Assembly (NCBI GenBank): GCA_018881555.1
Contig: JACAXG010000071.1
Coordinates: forward strand, 1,022,367-1,086,366
Source: Amblyornis subalaris
Lineage: Eukaryota; Chordata; Aves; Passeriformes; Ptilonorhynchidae
Direction of reading: 5' to 3'
Length of the DNA: 64,000 nt
The notes beneath the pieces are model-generated. The model saw nothing but the letters and a program-made list of their open reading frames with translations. It did no database searches and was not told the DNA's origin. A program made the translations under genes and the position numbers. The number at the start of each line of letters is the position of its first letter. Position 1 is the first letter of the stretch. Positions 12,464-25,032 of this stretch are shown piece after piece.

Positions 12464-13056
12464 GGACAGGCCACGCTGTTTTGGTCCTCACAGCCTTGCA
12501 ATTACACCTGCTCAGGCAGTGGTGGTGACACAGCCCTCCCTCAGAAAGCTTCAGCACAGCTTCACACCCCACACACAGGGCATCGGGGCAGGCTTTCCTT
12601 CTTCCAGGCTGCCTGTCTGGTGCAATTAGGATTTCATAGCAACAAGAGCTAATATTCGTTTACTTCTTTTTAAAATTGTAACTCAGGCATCTTTCTGAAG
12701 ACAGCAGTAGGCAAAAAAAAAAAAGGGAAAAAAAGAGAGAAACAATTTTAAGGCTTCAATATGACTCACTTCAACTGGCTTCAGAATAGCATTTGCCTCC
12801 GTGGACANCAGTGACTCCTTACACACTTGATTGCTCCATTTCCTCCCTGCCCCCTCAGCAGAGTTTTTTATGCCAACTCATACAGAACTCGCAGCAGCAC
12901 AGGAAGCCTTTTGCTATGTAAGAAGGACTTGAGCCCTTTCACATGCTCTTGTGTCATTTGTGAAATNAGATGCACATGTAGCCTCAGTGCTAACTGTGCT
13001 GATCCTCTGTTGAAAANCAGGTTCTTTAAAAGCAAAACCACCTTAGTCCATCCATA
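12464..13056. other. Unique non-coding sequence
   Basis: It holds an A-rich run at about 12713-12745 and no recognisable gene or interspersed repeat. Confidence 0.5.
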
Positions 13057-13126
13057 AGTGTGAGTGTGCTTATGTGTGCATGTGTGTATATATATATATA
13101 TTTTTATATATATATATATATGTATG
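13057..13126. repeat. Compound TG/TA microsatellite
   Basis: Imperfect TG-rich sequence passes into alternating TA at 13087-13100, a short T run, then TA again to about 13121. It is likely length-variable and has no evident function. Confidence 0.9.
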
Positions 13127-14779
13127 CAGAGAATGAGAGCACTTTGTCATGATTTGGGTTGACTCAGCGGGATTTGCAACCAGTATTAGTTCTCACAGTG
13201 CTGCTGAGACAGAGATTTTAATGTATGAATAAATAACCAACATGATCTGCTCCACAGACTTGCTGAACCCTGTCCCATGGACATACAAATGGTGTCATTA
13301 AGAAGAAAGCTTTCAGAGAGTCTTTCCACTTCATCTGCTCCAGTCCTCTGGTGTCACAGGCAGCTTCATCTCATGCATCTGTTCACACAGGGAACACAGA
13401 CCTCATCTGAAAGCTAAATGCTGTCTTTCGNCCTTGTTTCATGAGAGAGAATAAAGGGCCTCTTCTCTGCCCTCCTGTGCACACAGGACTGACAAAACAC
13501 TGGTAGGTGGCTCATAAGATCCTAAAAAGTGTTATCAGTGCTACACCATTTCAGTGCCTGCCCTCCACCTTGCTAAGATAACTGCTCTGAAGAACAGCCA
13601 TCCCTCTTCAAGGTTAGTCCTGTTGATTGAAGGAGTGGAAACCTGTTATTTAATCTTGGTTTTCCTTTTATATACCATAAATATAATGGCTTTTCTGCAG
13701 GTTATGCTAATGTTTTTGTTCTCACAGATCTCTAGATTAACCATTTAGATGTTGAATGCTTTAAAATAATTTTAACTGAGTGAAGTGGTTAATCTGGCTA
13801 TATTGAATACNTTCAACCACCTCCACAACTGAGACTGGCATTGAGAAAATCAGCCTGGTAAGTTTACTCACTGCCTTCCACCTGAGTCCTCCAGGAATGA
13901 CTCGTTTTGTGGGTGCTTTAGAGCACAGGCAGCATAGGTACTAATCCCAAACCAGTCTGGCTGGGTTGAGCAGAAAGAGGTGGAGGGAAGCAGCTGACTT
14001 GTGTGTGAGAAAACAGCAAGCCTAAGTCAGCAAGATGGTTTAATGGGATTATTCCTGTTCCTTTTTTTTCCAGTTAACAGGAAGGTGTTAGAAATTTGGC
14101 TTCTAGTGAGAAAAGATATCTTCCTTTCCCTGCCCTTCTCCCCTGGTAAGGGAGAAGAAACTTCCTTCACNTCTTATGTTCATGTGTGTCTCTGAGCATG
14201 TTGAAATACCCCACATATAGGATATTTAAACCTTACATTTACAGAAACTGATGCATTCTTAAACCTGTTCACAAACACAGTTAACATGTGAATTTTAAAT
14301 CCTCCCTCCTTTTCCTGAAGTTCTTTTACTTCAGATCAAATCCAGTATTCAACCTGAAGCCCAGGATGGGCTGCTCAGTCCATGCTCTACATTCTGTTTT
14401 CTGTAGGATCTGATCTTCCACCTCCATTCTACCTAGAGGGAAGAACTACTCGATTAATCAGTAAAATGCACTTAACCCTTTCCCAGCACGTTCAGCACCT
14501 ACTGCTGCACATCATTTTAGCCAAGCACTCAGGAGTCCTCTTTGCTTTACCCCTTGGCTCATTTTTCCACAATTCTTTGCTTCTCACTAAATCACTGACT
14601 GTCCTGGGATTATTTAACTACAAGAGCAGCACTTCCCCCCGAACAGCCCTGCCTGTCAGTGCAGGAGCTCCCCAGCCCTTTGGTACAAGGCAGTCACCCC
14701 AAAAAGAAAAAAGGTGGAGAGGGTACAAGGATTCCCACCAGTGGGAACAAAGGCAAGTGCCTCATGCCGGAGCTGTCCC
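13127..14779. other. Unique non-coding sequence, no gene seen
   Basis: No repeat was recognised. The 135-codon frame at 14382-14789 (plus) has no recognisable family. Confidence 0.55.
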
Positions 14780-15130
14780 TGCTGTGTGATCCACCTTGCC
14801 TTGAGCCTGTGGCTTTAACAGCATCTTTGTCCTCTGAAAGCCTCAGCCTGCACAGCACAATAAATAATGCCTTGGAGCAATGTGACCCGTGGCAAGCAGT
14901 AAGTGATGACATTGTCAGACACACACAACTGTTGAAACAAGCGGGCTGTAATCATCGTGCTGTACCCACGGAAAGACATTTGGCAAATGAGATTCCATTT
15001 TCACATTGGTCTGTGCCGAGCATGTAAATTTCCAGCGGGACAAGCGGCATTAGGGATGTGTAATTGATCGTCTGAATTATAATAAACAAGCTGTGACAGG
15101 TGATCATCCATCATATTCCTGCTGCATGTT
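14780..15130. promoter_or_regulatory. Candidate conserved non-coding element
   Basis: A compositionally balanced stretch without low-complexity runs, with clustered factor-like motifs: taattgatc at 15061-15069, a MEIS/PBX-type tgacag at 15094-15099 overlapping the E-box caggtg at 15097-15102, and AT-rich homeobox-like cores nearby. A plus-strand frame (14659-15027, 122 codons) runs through much of it, and a good donor (gtaagt at 14899) lies about 80 nt after a ttaacag acceptor, so a coding exon is an alternative. No protein family was recognised. Conservation cannot be judged here. Confidence 0.25.
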
Positions 15131-18100
15131 CCAGCACCACGGTGAGACACAGGGAGAGAGGGAGAGAGNTGGAACATGAGCAAGGAAAATGGAAAATCGG
15201 GTCCATACAGAAATACAGAAGGAATAGAATAGAAAAAAGGGTCACAGTGGAAGGGAGAGGGGACTGCAGCCGTGAGGAAATGCGTGCCCTGATTCCTCAG
15301 GGATGTGGAGGCCTGTGGTGTGCAGCGGTGCTGTTTCAGAATCCCAGTGATCGGAATGACGGTTCTCTCCTGAGGGGGACAGCAGTCTAGAGCAGTTCGA
15401 GTCCTTTGTTTCTCAGACCAGCCTTTCCAGGGAGAAAATTATTGCTCTTGGACAGGAGTGCCGAAAAAAAAGACATGTTGGAAAAAAAATTAGGGAAATG
15501 GTGTCTCTGGCTAGAAGGACAGAGGTATTTTCCTGAATATTTGCAGGCATACCTCATGGGAAGCCCCATGCTCTAATTTCCACCCTCTGTACTCAAGCTG
15601 ACTAGGCAACTGTGGGAATAATTTGCCGTTTTTATATATCCACTTTCCCTTGTGTTACTTGTTGTCNTTGCAGTATGAATGATCAGAAATCTTTTTCTGA
15701 GTTTGGGAAATTTTATATCTCTCAGACTTGCTTATGGACAGTTTTATGGCATTACTTGACAATCACCTAAACTGTAATTGCCACAGTATTGTTTGTATTT
15801 GCTGCTTGATCANATTGCTCAGACAGCTCCCTTACAGACCTTTGCCCATAAACCTTTGAAATTCACCCTCTGCAAACACGATAGTCACCAGAATTTGTGA
15901 TGTAAATGCTTGTGTAAAATGGATGTGAACACAACTGATGCAAATTCACATAANTGGGGTAGAAGAATGAAGTAAATTGGTGAAAATTCTCAAAATGATG
16001 GTGACATTTTAGAGAAATTTTTATAAAAATATTTAAAGATAGAATAATTTTTATTTGATCAAATAGCAGTTGAAACAGATTTCTTGATGTGCCTGAGACT
16101 TTAAGATTAACATATTTCCAGAAGGTAAAAATAATTCCCTCCATTTTTGTAATGACTGGCTGTGGACAAATCTCCTACTGAGACTTCTCTGCCCAGATGT
16201 CAAATTTCAGTCCTGTCTGACCAAAATCCTGCCATCAGTGGAGCAGTGGCCATTTGTTCCTTGAATTCTTTCGCAGGAATTTGATTGAGGCATCCAAGTT
16301 TTCTGTGTGAACAGAAGTGGTGGAGGGGAAGGCATAGTGCAAACCACTGGCTCCTGAAACCGGGAACAAACTCTTTCTCAAGAAGCAGAAATGAGGGTGG
16401 GAATGGAAAAGCTTTGTAGCGAAGCAGGATATGTTCTGGGCAGAGACTCGCTGGATCCAAGGCGGGATATTTACCTTCTCACCATTTTCTTTTCTGATGN
16501 TTATTCTGTGACTCAAGGAAAACATGGGAAGGGATGCAGTTGGAGAAGTGAGAAATCTCAGTGGAGGCTTTATCTCTGAAGGGAAATGGGAGATGGCTCG
16601 GACTGGGAAGCTGCAGGGCTGTGCTGCCTGGCTCTGACTGTAAGTAACTGCTGCTGGCACAGCGGGGGTTTATTTTGGCCCAGACCTGCCCTGGGAACAG
16701 CAGAGAAACTAAGNCTCTTGGAATTCTCCCCCTTTACGATTCACTCAGCAACTTGGCTTCAAAAGAGTATTAAAAAAAAAAAAAGAGAGAGAGGCAGGAA
16801 ATGTATCCAAATACTGAAGCCAAGGTTTGTATGTGAAACTGTGAGGAGGAGATTAAAGACCCAACAACGCCGGTCTCCCCAAGTAGGGAATTTAAAGAGG
16901 GCTGGAAGGAAGGGCTTGTGCAGATGGAGGGGGATGAACTCCTATTCTGAAGAGCTTGTTCAGCCCTGTGTGAAATCTGGTTGTGATCCCTGAGAAGGGA
17001 GTAACCTCCTTCCCCAGCACACACACCAAATTCCCAGTGTCTGTGGCAGGGCCAGGGAAGGACTGAGGGACTGTAGGGAAGGAGGCAGCCCGAGCTGTTT
17101 GTGTTTGTGTGTTTNGATCATGCCAATTTTTGTTGTTTCCATCGGTGCTGCTGCTCTTNCCCCANGGCTGCCCTCTCCCTTCCCTTCCAGAGTCTGTGGT
17201 GTCCTTGGGCTTGATGTTCATCTCCCATGTAGGAGGTGAACCACAGAGCACTGAGCCAGCAAGGAATCTGGCAATGGCATGAACAAAGCACACTGTAGGA
17301 TCAAAGTCACCTGGTGTATAGTGATTAAAACTGGTTCAGGTTAAATCATCAGAATCAGGAATTTTTTCCTTTTTTTTCTTTTTTTTTAATTGCTGCAAAG
17401 CTGTTTAGTCAGTTCACGTGGGACACAGTTTAGTCCATGTGAAGGGAATATAAAATATAATTTTCAGTATGGGTATTATTTGTTACATTACGTATTTTTA
17501 GCCTAGAGGGTGAATTATATATCCTAAATACCTGTTTCAGCACATAACCCACTAATTCACAAGCATGTGGCAAATGCTGGAACCTTCAGGTTATGTACAA
17601 ACTGAACTGGATAGATTTTATTCCTGTCTTAATGGTTTGTGAAAGGGCAACATAACAGCTTCCATCGAGGAACATTACTAGAAACAGTATTATTTAAATT
17701 TCCAGATTTTGTTGCAAATGCAGACCTCTTTTTTTTTCATGCCCTTGTCCAAGCCAGATCATCTGTTAAGCTGGACANGACAATATTTTTCTCCTTTTTT
17801 TTTTATAAATGTAAACAGAAGTGAACAAAGAGCAGAAATTCTCTGCAGCCTTAAGATGCCAAATTTTTCATTTGACCTTTATAAAAAGTCAATTTGTGCT
17901 TTGTTTCTTTAACGTGAAATCTGAAATGCCCTCCGGCCCCTTCCTCACAGAACCCATTTTTGACCATAAGCAAAGCAATTCTGCGTTTGCTCTTTTCGGG
18001 CACTGCTGATGCTCAGGAGGCAGGGGAGTCATTTCTGCTTTTTGTTTCTGCTGGAGACTTCAGGTTGCAGAGCTCTGGTGTCCCCCCCATAATGTCACTC

Positions 18101-19297
18101 ACTTTGCAGTTAACTGTGCTCTGCAGAACATCGGTGTGAGCTCACTTCGAGGAGGGATAACTGTGGATGAAAAGGGATGAAATCCTGGAGTGCTGGTGGT
18201 GCATCTGTTGCTGACGAGAACAAGTTAGGCCNGTTCCTTAGGCCAGAAGTGGCGGCTCGCTGAGGGTGACTCACGCTCTGGAGATCCCCCACCACGGCAC
18301 AACGAGGCTGAATTTCTGGAACAGGGAAATACCTCTGTTTCCAGCTGGTGGGGCACAGTTCTGCAGAACTCCTGTATTATATGGAACAAGTTTGATAGGA
18401 GTGGGTTTGATGAAGTGTCCTCTGAATTAATTTGCTTATGTTCCACAAAACATCACCCGGGGGTTTTCTCGCAGTAATTCGGATTCCGGCTCTAGAGGTT
18501 CAGTGGGAGATTCACACCCAGTGATTTTTTGTGCCTTTAAAAAACTCTGACTAAAAGTCATTACCTTCTTGACAATCCATCAGTGACGTCCAAAGTGATG
18601 TGGCATGGAAAGCCCTTTCCAAAGAGTGCTGCTCCACTGTGCCTCACCAGGTGAGCTCTCCTGCTCCTGGGAGTGCTTCCCAGCTGGTCCCTGGACCTGA
18701 AGTGACACGTCCCTTGACCTGTTCCTGCTACCACACCCACAGTGCGTGGTTTTGGACACAGCATGCATGCCTTATCATGCCAGCTGTGGTCAAGTATGCA
18801 CACGAAACCCAGGTTTCCGAAGAAGATGCTGCAGCTGGGAAGTTTTGGCGAAGAATCACAGTTTCCTGTCAGAGTCAGCACCCAGTTTGTTTCTGGGTTA
18901 AATTTAAATACCAGTACCTTGGGAGGATGTGGCACTGAAAACCCCGTGATGGTGTTGTTGATCAAATCAATCTCATTTTTTTCTGGCTGAACCAAGGTTT
19001 GTGATTTACAGGCTGCTTTGATGCCTTAAAAAGGCTGGGAAGTTACCAGAACTGTGTGAATTGAACACTACTTTCTACAGACTTTTTTCACATAACCATG
19101 ATTTAATCAAGGATTAAATTTGTGGAAATTCAAACACTGTCATATCCCCTAATTGCTCAGTGTTCTAAAAGTAAAGTTAACACAAAAAATCAGCCCTACA
19201 GAATCAATCTAGTGTCTCCTCTTTTCAAACTTTCTGGTATGTGATAATAAAAGTTCTCCTTGAAAGGTATTCTATGTATTTTGTGACAGTGTAAGGC
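15131..19297. other. Unique non-coding sequence, no gene seen
   Basis: It contains a GA-rich patch at about 15148-15168, a 13-base A run passing into GA repeats at 16772-16792, and poly-T rich patches near 17370 and 17795. The 144-codon minus frame at 18561-18995 and other frames overlap on both strands and resemble no known protein. Confidence 0.55.
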
Positions 19298-19400
19298 ATT
19301 TAGATTAGGACCTCAAAATGCTTTATGGGCACAGATTTGTTACATTTTCCAACACTCAGTAGAAGAAAGTGAGTGTTATTGCACTAGAAATCTGCAATAG
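19298..19400 (-). mobile_element. Possible MIR/L2-like relic
   Basis: Here gacctcaaaatgctttatgg, followed by cagatttgttacattttcc, resembles the minus-orientation GATCTCAAAGTGCTTTACAA region seen in old amniote SINE/LINE tails. The match is short and diverged, and chance is a real alternative. Confidence 0.2.
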
Positions 19401-20282
19401 GGTTGGAAGGAGAAAAAAAATTTAGGCCTCTGGATTGTGTGAATCCTTTTACTTTAACCACAAGATCTTCCTTTTGCATATGTTACTCAAAAAAAGAAGT
19501 TATTTTTCTTCATTGTAATTAGAATATGGAAACAATCTGTGGCCTCTGAAGCTGGGTACAGATGTCACTTCTGCATCTTAGAGTCACTTGGGGCTTTGTG
19601 GTTAACTGGAGATAGAATTTTAACTGTCCTGTTCCAAAAGCAAAGGCTCTTCACATTTGGGCTGAGAAAAAGAATCTGCACTGGCACTTTGCTATAAAGG
19701 GGCTGTGATGTTCCCATGGGATGAGGTTCAGTTCTGACCACTCCAAACATTAGTGTGTCATCTGAGTGTCCGTAGGAGGGATGCAGCAGGAGGAGTTCCT
19801 GGGCAGTTTTCAGTAGCTCTTGATGTCTGATTTACTCATCAGTCGATTCATTAATGCAGCTTTGTGTGTGCAGTGATANGGCTCAGTGTTGTATAATTCA
19901 TCTCCCTCTACAAGAAACCCTGGTTTGCAGTGAGACCTTGGAAATGTGTTGCTTAAGAAACCTTTTTTCCCCTCTTTCTGCTTCAGTTCCTTTTTTAGCC
20001 ATCTCCTTGACATTACTGATTGCCTTTGGAGCCTACAGAACTTCCCAAGGCAGGGAAAACTATCCTGTCCAACTCTTCTGTCAATCTCTTCATTCCAATA
20101 TCACCCACCCAAGTGTTTAAAAGCATCTTCATTTACATACTTTCCAAATGCCTTTTTGTCTGATCATCAGGGTGTCGTTTAAAAATTCACCAGACCTGGG
20201 AACCAGTATTTTGGAGTTCATCAGAAATTGGTTGACTCTGTATTGTTGGTGGTTTTGGGGGGTGACCAGACCAGTNGAACAN
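19401..20282. other. Unique non-coding sequence, no gene seen
   Basis: No recognisable exon or repeat. The open frames are short. Confidence 0.5.
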
Positions 20283-20462
20283 TATAGAATCATGGAATGG
20301 TTTGGGTTGGAAAGGACCTTAAAGATAATCTGGTTCCACCCCCCTGCCATAGGTGGAACACATAGGCAGGGGAACCTTCCACTATTCCAGGTTGCTCCAA
20401 GCCCCGTCCAACCTGGCCTTGGACACTTCCAGGGATGGGGCAGCCACAGCTTCTCTGGACAA
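20283..20462 (-). mobile_element. CR1 non-LTR retrotransposon, 3' fragment
   Basis: Read on the plus strand, the copy begins with the CR1 tail (tagaatcatggaatgg, then gggttggaaaggacctt) and continues through cccctgccat, aaccttccactattccagg and the block around acacttccagggatggggca. It stops abruptly after cttctctgga, so it is strongly 5'-truncated at about 180 bp. CR1 elements move by target-primed reverse transcription and usually leave short 3' stubs like this. A small extra segment near 20348-20362 (a repeated cataggnnga-like piece) looks like a local duplication relative to the 56907 copy. It belongs to the same sequence type as the copies at 46738 and 56907. It is not autonomous. Confidence 0.95.
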
Positions 20463-23269
20463 GAGATTGCACATTCATACTCCTTAATGTTGGCTGCCTT
20501 TGCTACCAGATCTGCAAAGAAGAATGGTTTTGTTGGGCTGGATGATGGATCCAATTTTCCTGGCCTTGTCCACATAGAAACTTCNACTGACTGACCCACC
20601 CACAGAGGTGCAATTCCAATGCTCCAGCCATTCCAGCATATCTCACCNTATGGATATGCTTATTCCAGTGTAAAAACATTCACCCAGGGACTAATATTAT
20701 TACAGCAGTAAGTCTATGTCATGCTTATCCTTGAGGATATGAGGTCTTTAAGTGCTGAAAGCTTTAAGAAAGAAACAGCAGTGGCCAGTGAAGGGAAATA
20801 AGAAAGAAAAATTCTGTTACTCCAAGGAAAATTGTACTCCTGTATGTGAACTTGCCTAAGCTAAGGAGTAACTGGAGTATTATCCCCTCACGTTAAGACA
20901 ACCCATATATGTGCATCATTTTGACTATGTCCCTTTTTTCCCCTCCAAAAGTACATTGTTTGGGTGGCATTTGAGGACTTTCTCCATTCCTCTGGATTTC
21001 CAGCAGTCCAGCAGCAGGGTCAGAACAGGGGGTACTGCCGCAAGCAAGATACGGGGAGGATCTTACACCCTCCAGGTCTGTCGAGCTCTCTCTGCGTGTG
21101 TTAGGAGCACACATGAGTTATTTTTACTCAGGATTTCCCCAAAGTAAATATGGCTTCCTACCTTCTTTTGAACTCACAGGAACTCTTCTGATGCCCAGAG
21201 GCCACAGCCGCNGTTAAACCCAAGTTTCATTGTTCACGTGTGGGAAAAGCAGCGTCCCCGCGTGTCACCAGCGTTCTGTGAGCAGGAAGTTTGCGTTGGA
21301 TGGAACCCGTGGCTGAGAGGAAGGGCTCTGTCATTACCGTGTGTCTCCTTTCTCAGGAATGCATTTCCCTGGAACTGTCAGAAGCTGGACAGGTGGGTTA
21401 CAGCATCCAGACCCAGTCCTTGAGGACTAAAGCAATAGACCCTTAATCTTAACATTAATTCAAGAAGGACTATTATCCATCTTGCACTTTGGGCCTGTGT
21501 AACTAGAGGAAGAGAAATCAATGGAAACCAGTCCATGGCAGTTTTTCCCATTCCACATTTTGAATAACAACTGTCTTTCCAAGTGGTCCTAGAGTCTGGA
21601 ATAGGATAAATCTGCGGAGAGAAGGTTAACATAGAGAACACAAGTGATGTGGCTGGGGTTGAATGAAAAATACGATTTATTGTCTGTTTTTACAGTTTAT
21701 CTTGCTACCATTTTATACACACACTTCATAAAATACCATTATATTTATTGCCAGCTGTTGTCTGTATGTACTAGTCAGTTACAAAGCTCAACGAGGATCT
21801 GCTACAATTCTTAAAACAGCCAGACGTATTCTTGCTGCAAAAAGTTCACCATTTCTAACTACAAAATAAGTTTTAATTACTTCCTACATATCTAAGGTGG
21901 ATATATATTAACAGCCTGAAATGTTTCTACTGGTGCTATATGGGGATGGTTAAAAGGCAATTCCCTCCATGTAGAAACCTTCAGGGGAGCACTTGTTAGG
22001 AGAAGGAGGACAAAGAATGTTACAAATAACCTGTACCCATCAGCAGGTATTATGTCAGCAAACCCATTTCCAGCTGAGACCATTGCACAAAGCCCCTGGT
22101 TCCTCCAGCTCCAACACGGAATCAGCCTTTTCCCAACAGAACCTCTTTGGCTGGAGAAGTGTTCATGTCTGCATCAGTCCTCATTGTCTCNGGAAACAGC
22201 CTCATCGTTGATGGACAAGAGTTCAAGCACTACTCAAACTGCTGGATTTCAAATATAGCTCTGTTATTGCAGAGTCTCCTCCAAATCTGGAGTACCTCCT
22301 GTTTCCAAGTGTTTGTAAAAGTGTGCTGCCTGGAATAAAAGAGTTTCCATATGCACTCATGTAAAGCCCAGGGACAGGCAACCATCAAGGAGAAAGAAGC
22401 AGATCCTCTGCTCGTGGAGGGGGGACAATTTTGTTGTCTGTTATCGAGCTACACTGACATAGTTTTCAAAACAGCAGCTTTCTGCTTTGAGCAGCTATAA
22501 TCCTCACCAGGAAAAGACAAGAAAAAGAGAGTTTACTGCACCCGCTTGAAGCTTTTTCTTTTCATGGAAAACTGAGATTATTAGTGTGGAAGAAAAATAC
22601 TTCTCTTTTGCCCCTTTCTTTTCTGTAAGGGAAGATACGAACCCATTCACATTCCTCTATATCTAACAATGGAGAGGTTTCATAGCCTGAATAAAACATC
22701 CCCAGTTTCTTAGCTAAAGAAGATTAGGACATAGCTACAAACTTCATTATAATCTGAGAGACTCTTCATTAAGAGGTTATTGGTCATTAATTGTCTGTTG
22801 ATACTGACAAATATTTTATAAGCAAGTTCTTTTCTGCCTGAAGTCAGATCATTGGTGCATTTGCAGAGACCACTAATAGAGCTACAGCCTGTGGGCGAGG
22901 GCTACAGAGAATGTTCTGGTGTTGGGTTACAGGAGAGAGAGGGAATTTGNGGGCATTTCTGTACAAGAACTGTCATTTTTGATCAGGAAGGGCGCAGATG
23001 GACAGCACGGGGGCAGGTTGGACAGTGCCGCGGAGGTGACCGTGAGCTGGAGGTGCTCTCCCAGTACAANCTGCGGGGACCAGTCCAAGCGGCCTGTGCT
23101 GGCAACAGGCTGGGTCACGGCAGATTGACCTGTCCTGAATCTGGGAGAATCCTCAGAGGGAAAGTAGCTTAAAGAAAGCTGTTGGTAATAAGCAGAATTG
23201 GGTTTTAATGGGGTTCATAGAGATAGAAGAGGAATGAAATCTGTGTTTGCATAAGATGGAAGGAGAAGC
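20463..23269. other. Unique non-coding sequence, no gene seen
   Basis: No repeat or exon recognised; all frames are below 90 codons apart from 22852-23172 (plus, 106 codons with two N codons), which has no recognisable family. Confidence 0.5.
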
Positions 23270-23615
23270 GGAAAGCGCGGAGCGGCAGTGGCTGCGTCGA
23301 GCTGAAAGGCTCAGCAAGCAGTGCTTAGGCAGCCAGGCTCCATTAAGATCCTATCCATAATGCATGAGGGTTGGAAACCCAGGGGACTGCCCAACAAAAA
23401 GGGAAGAATCCTCCAAACTCCCGTTCCGAAAGCGCTGGGCTCGCTGTCCCCGAAGGGCCCGTCAGGAGAGCACTCTGAGTAAGTAATGGCTCACTTTGGC
23501 AGAGGTGATGGAGCGCTAATGCACTACAAGGGGAGCCGCCGGCCCTCCCCGCGCTCTCACATGCTCCGCGTTCAAGGATCACTGCGGGCGAACAAGGCCG
23601 GCCTTATTTCATCGG
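23270..23615. promoter_or_regulatory. CpG-enriched stretch, possible regulatory element
   Basis: CpG and GC content rise moderately (several cgcg, ccgccgg and aaagcgc strings), together with low-repeat, motif-like sequence around 23341-23375 and 23490-23540. It is too weak and patchy for a firm CpG-island call. It could be a distal regulatory element or simply a GC-richer patch. No reading frame of note is present. Confidence 0.25.
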
Positions 23616-24984
23616 GATAACACTTCGTTTTGTTTTATTTTGGGCAGATTGCAGGAGGTAATTCCTGCCTTCAATCTTCTGTCAGATTGGGAATACCGGT
23701 GTCCTCCTGATAACTTCGTTAAACCTTAAGCCTTTAAATGTTAACCCTTTATTACTCTGGTGTGGTTCTAAAAAGACTAGGTGTCTAGTTCAATAATTCT
23801 GAAGTTTAGAAGAAATCATATCAAGAGTTTTGGTTCACATGACTTCAGTATTAGAGCAGAGTGGCCAGCCTGAAATAGTGGATTTGGACTTTTCTGGAGA
23901 CACTGATTTGGTCCTCACACATTTGCCTGTCTTTTCTGCTGCAGTTGTGTGCCAGACCTACTGTCAATCACTGCAGTCCTGTTTCTCATTTCTCATTTGT
24001 GTGGTATTTTTGAGTCTTCAGCACAAATGCAGTACTACTGAAAAAGCAGAATTATTAATTGAAATCTTTTCCTCATTAGAGTTANTTCTGCTGGAACAAA
24101 GATGCAACATGCACTGATTGGAATGACTGAATAGAATGGAGCTTGAAGCTGAGGGGGTATTTCTCAGCTCCATGTTTTATTTCCCTGTGGGCTTTACCCT
24201 GTGCAGTAACACAGACCCGAGCTGACCTTCAGCNTCTTCACAAGGACTGTGGTGTCTGACATTTTCCATCCCAGAGAGGAAGGAGGATCTGTCAGTTCAC
24301 NCATGTCCGATTTATTTGCAGCAAACTGCAGAATTCTGGAGAATATAAAGCCTCCATCGCAGACACCACAAAGTCTCCAGCTACCTTACACTTTGGCAGG
24401 AGCTGAGGGAACAGCTGGAACAGCAGGGATTGAAGCTGCAGTACCAGAAACAGCTTTGGCTCCACTGAAATCAAACTCAGCAAAGTATAATGGTAAATCT
24501 GCTTCTCAGGCCTGAGAAGTGCCAATTCCTTCTTCTTTCCCAGTAAGGCCTCCTGTGTCCTGCATGGGATTCAATCTGACAAGTAAGATTTGGAGAGATC
24601 TTCATGGACTTGGACTGGTGGAGTACGTCTGGAGTGAGACAAGGGGAAGCTACCTGAATATTCAGATTTATAACTCAATGGCTTGGGGAACACTCTGCAA
24701 ATAGTGTTTTCTGAAGCAGAAATATAATTCTTTAACTAACTGTAAAAGGGACCNGATGTTAGTCTCTGAGTACNTAAATGGCTCATGTAAGGAGAGAANG
24801 GGTTCATTTTTCTNCACNGTGGATAAACCAAGATAAAACAGTCTACACTTCGGAAAGGAGCCTCAGACAAGAGTTTAGGAGATAATGGTAATAAAGTACT
24901 GAAATGGACTTCTTAGGGATGTGGAAAGACTTTTTAGAAGAACTTGTAGAAGCACAAATGGATCTTCCTCCAGAGCAGAGAGAA
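23616..24984. other. Unique non-coding sequence with an N cluster
   Basis: No gene or repeat was recognised. Five N positions fall within 24754-24818, a local cluster of uncertain base calls. Confidence 0.5.
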
Positions 24985-25032
24985 GGACTGGATTGCAAGG
25001 CTCTTCCAGGCTATGATTCCATGATTTTATAG
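24985..25032 (+). mobile_element. CR1 3' terminal stub, plus orientation
   Basis: The segment aaggactggattgcaaggct, then cttccaggctatgattccat, then gattttatag matches the last about 50 bases of CR1 (GGACTGGATGATC, then CCTTCCAACC, then the ATGATTCTATGATT octamer tail) with several substitutions. The copy may extend a little further 5', but I could not follow it. It is short, so it is called on the combination of the pre-tail block and the tail. Confidence 0.75.
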
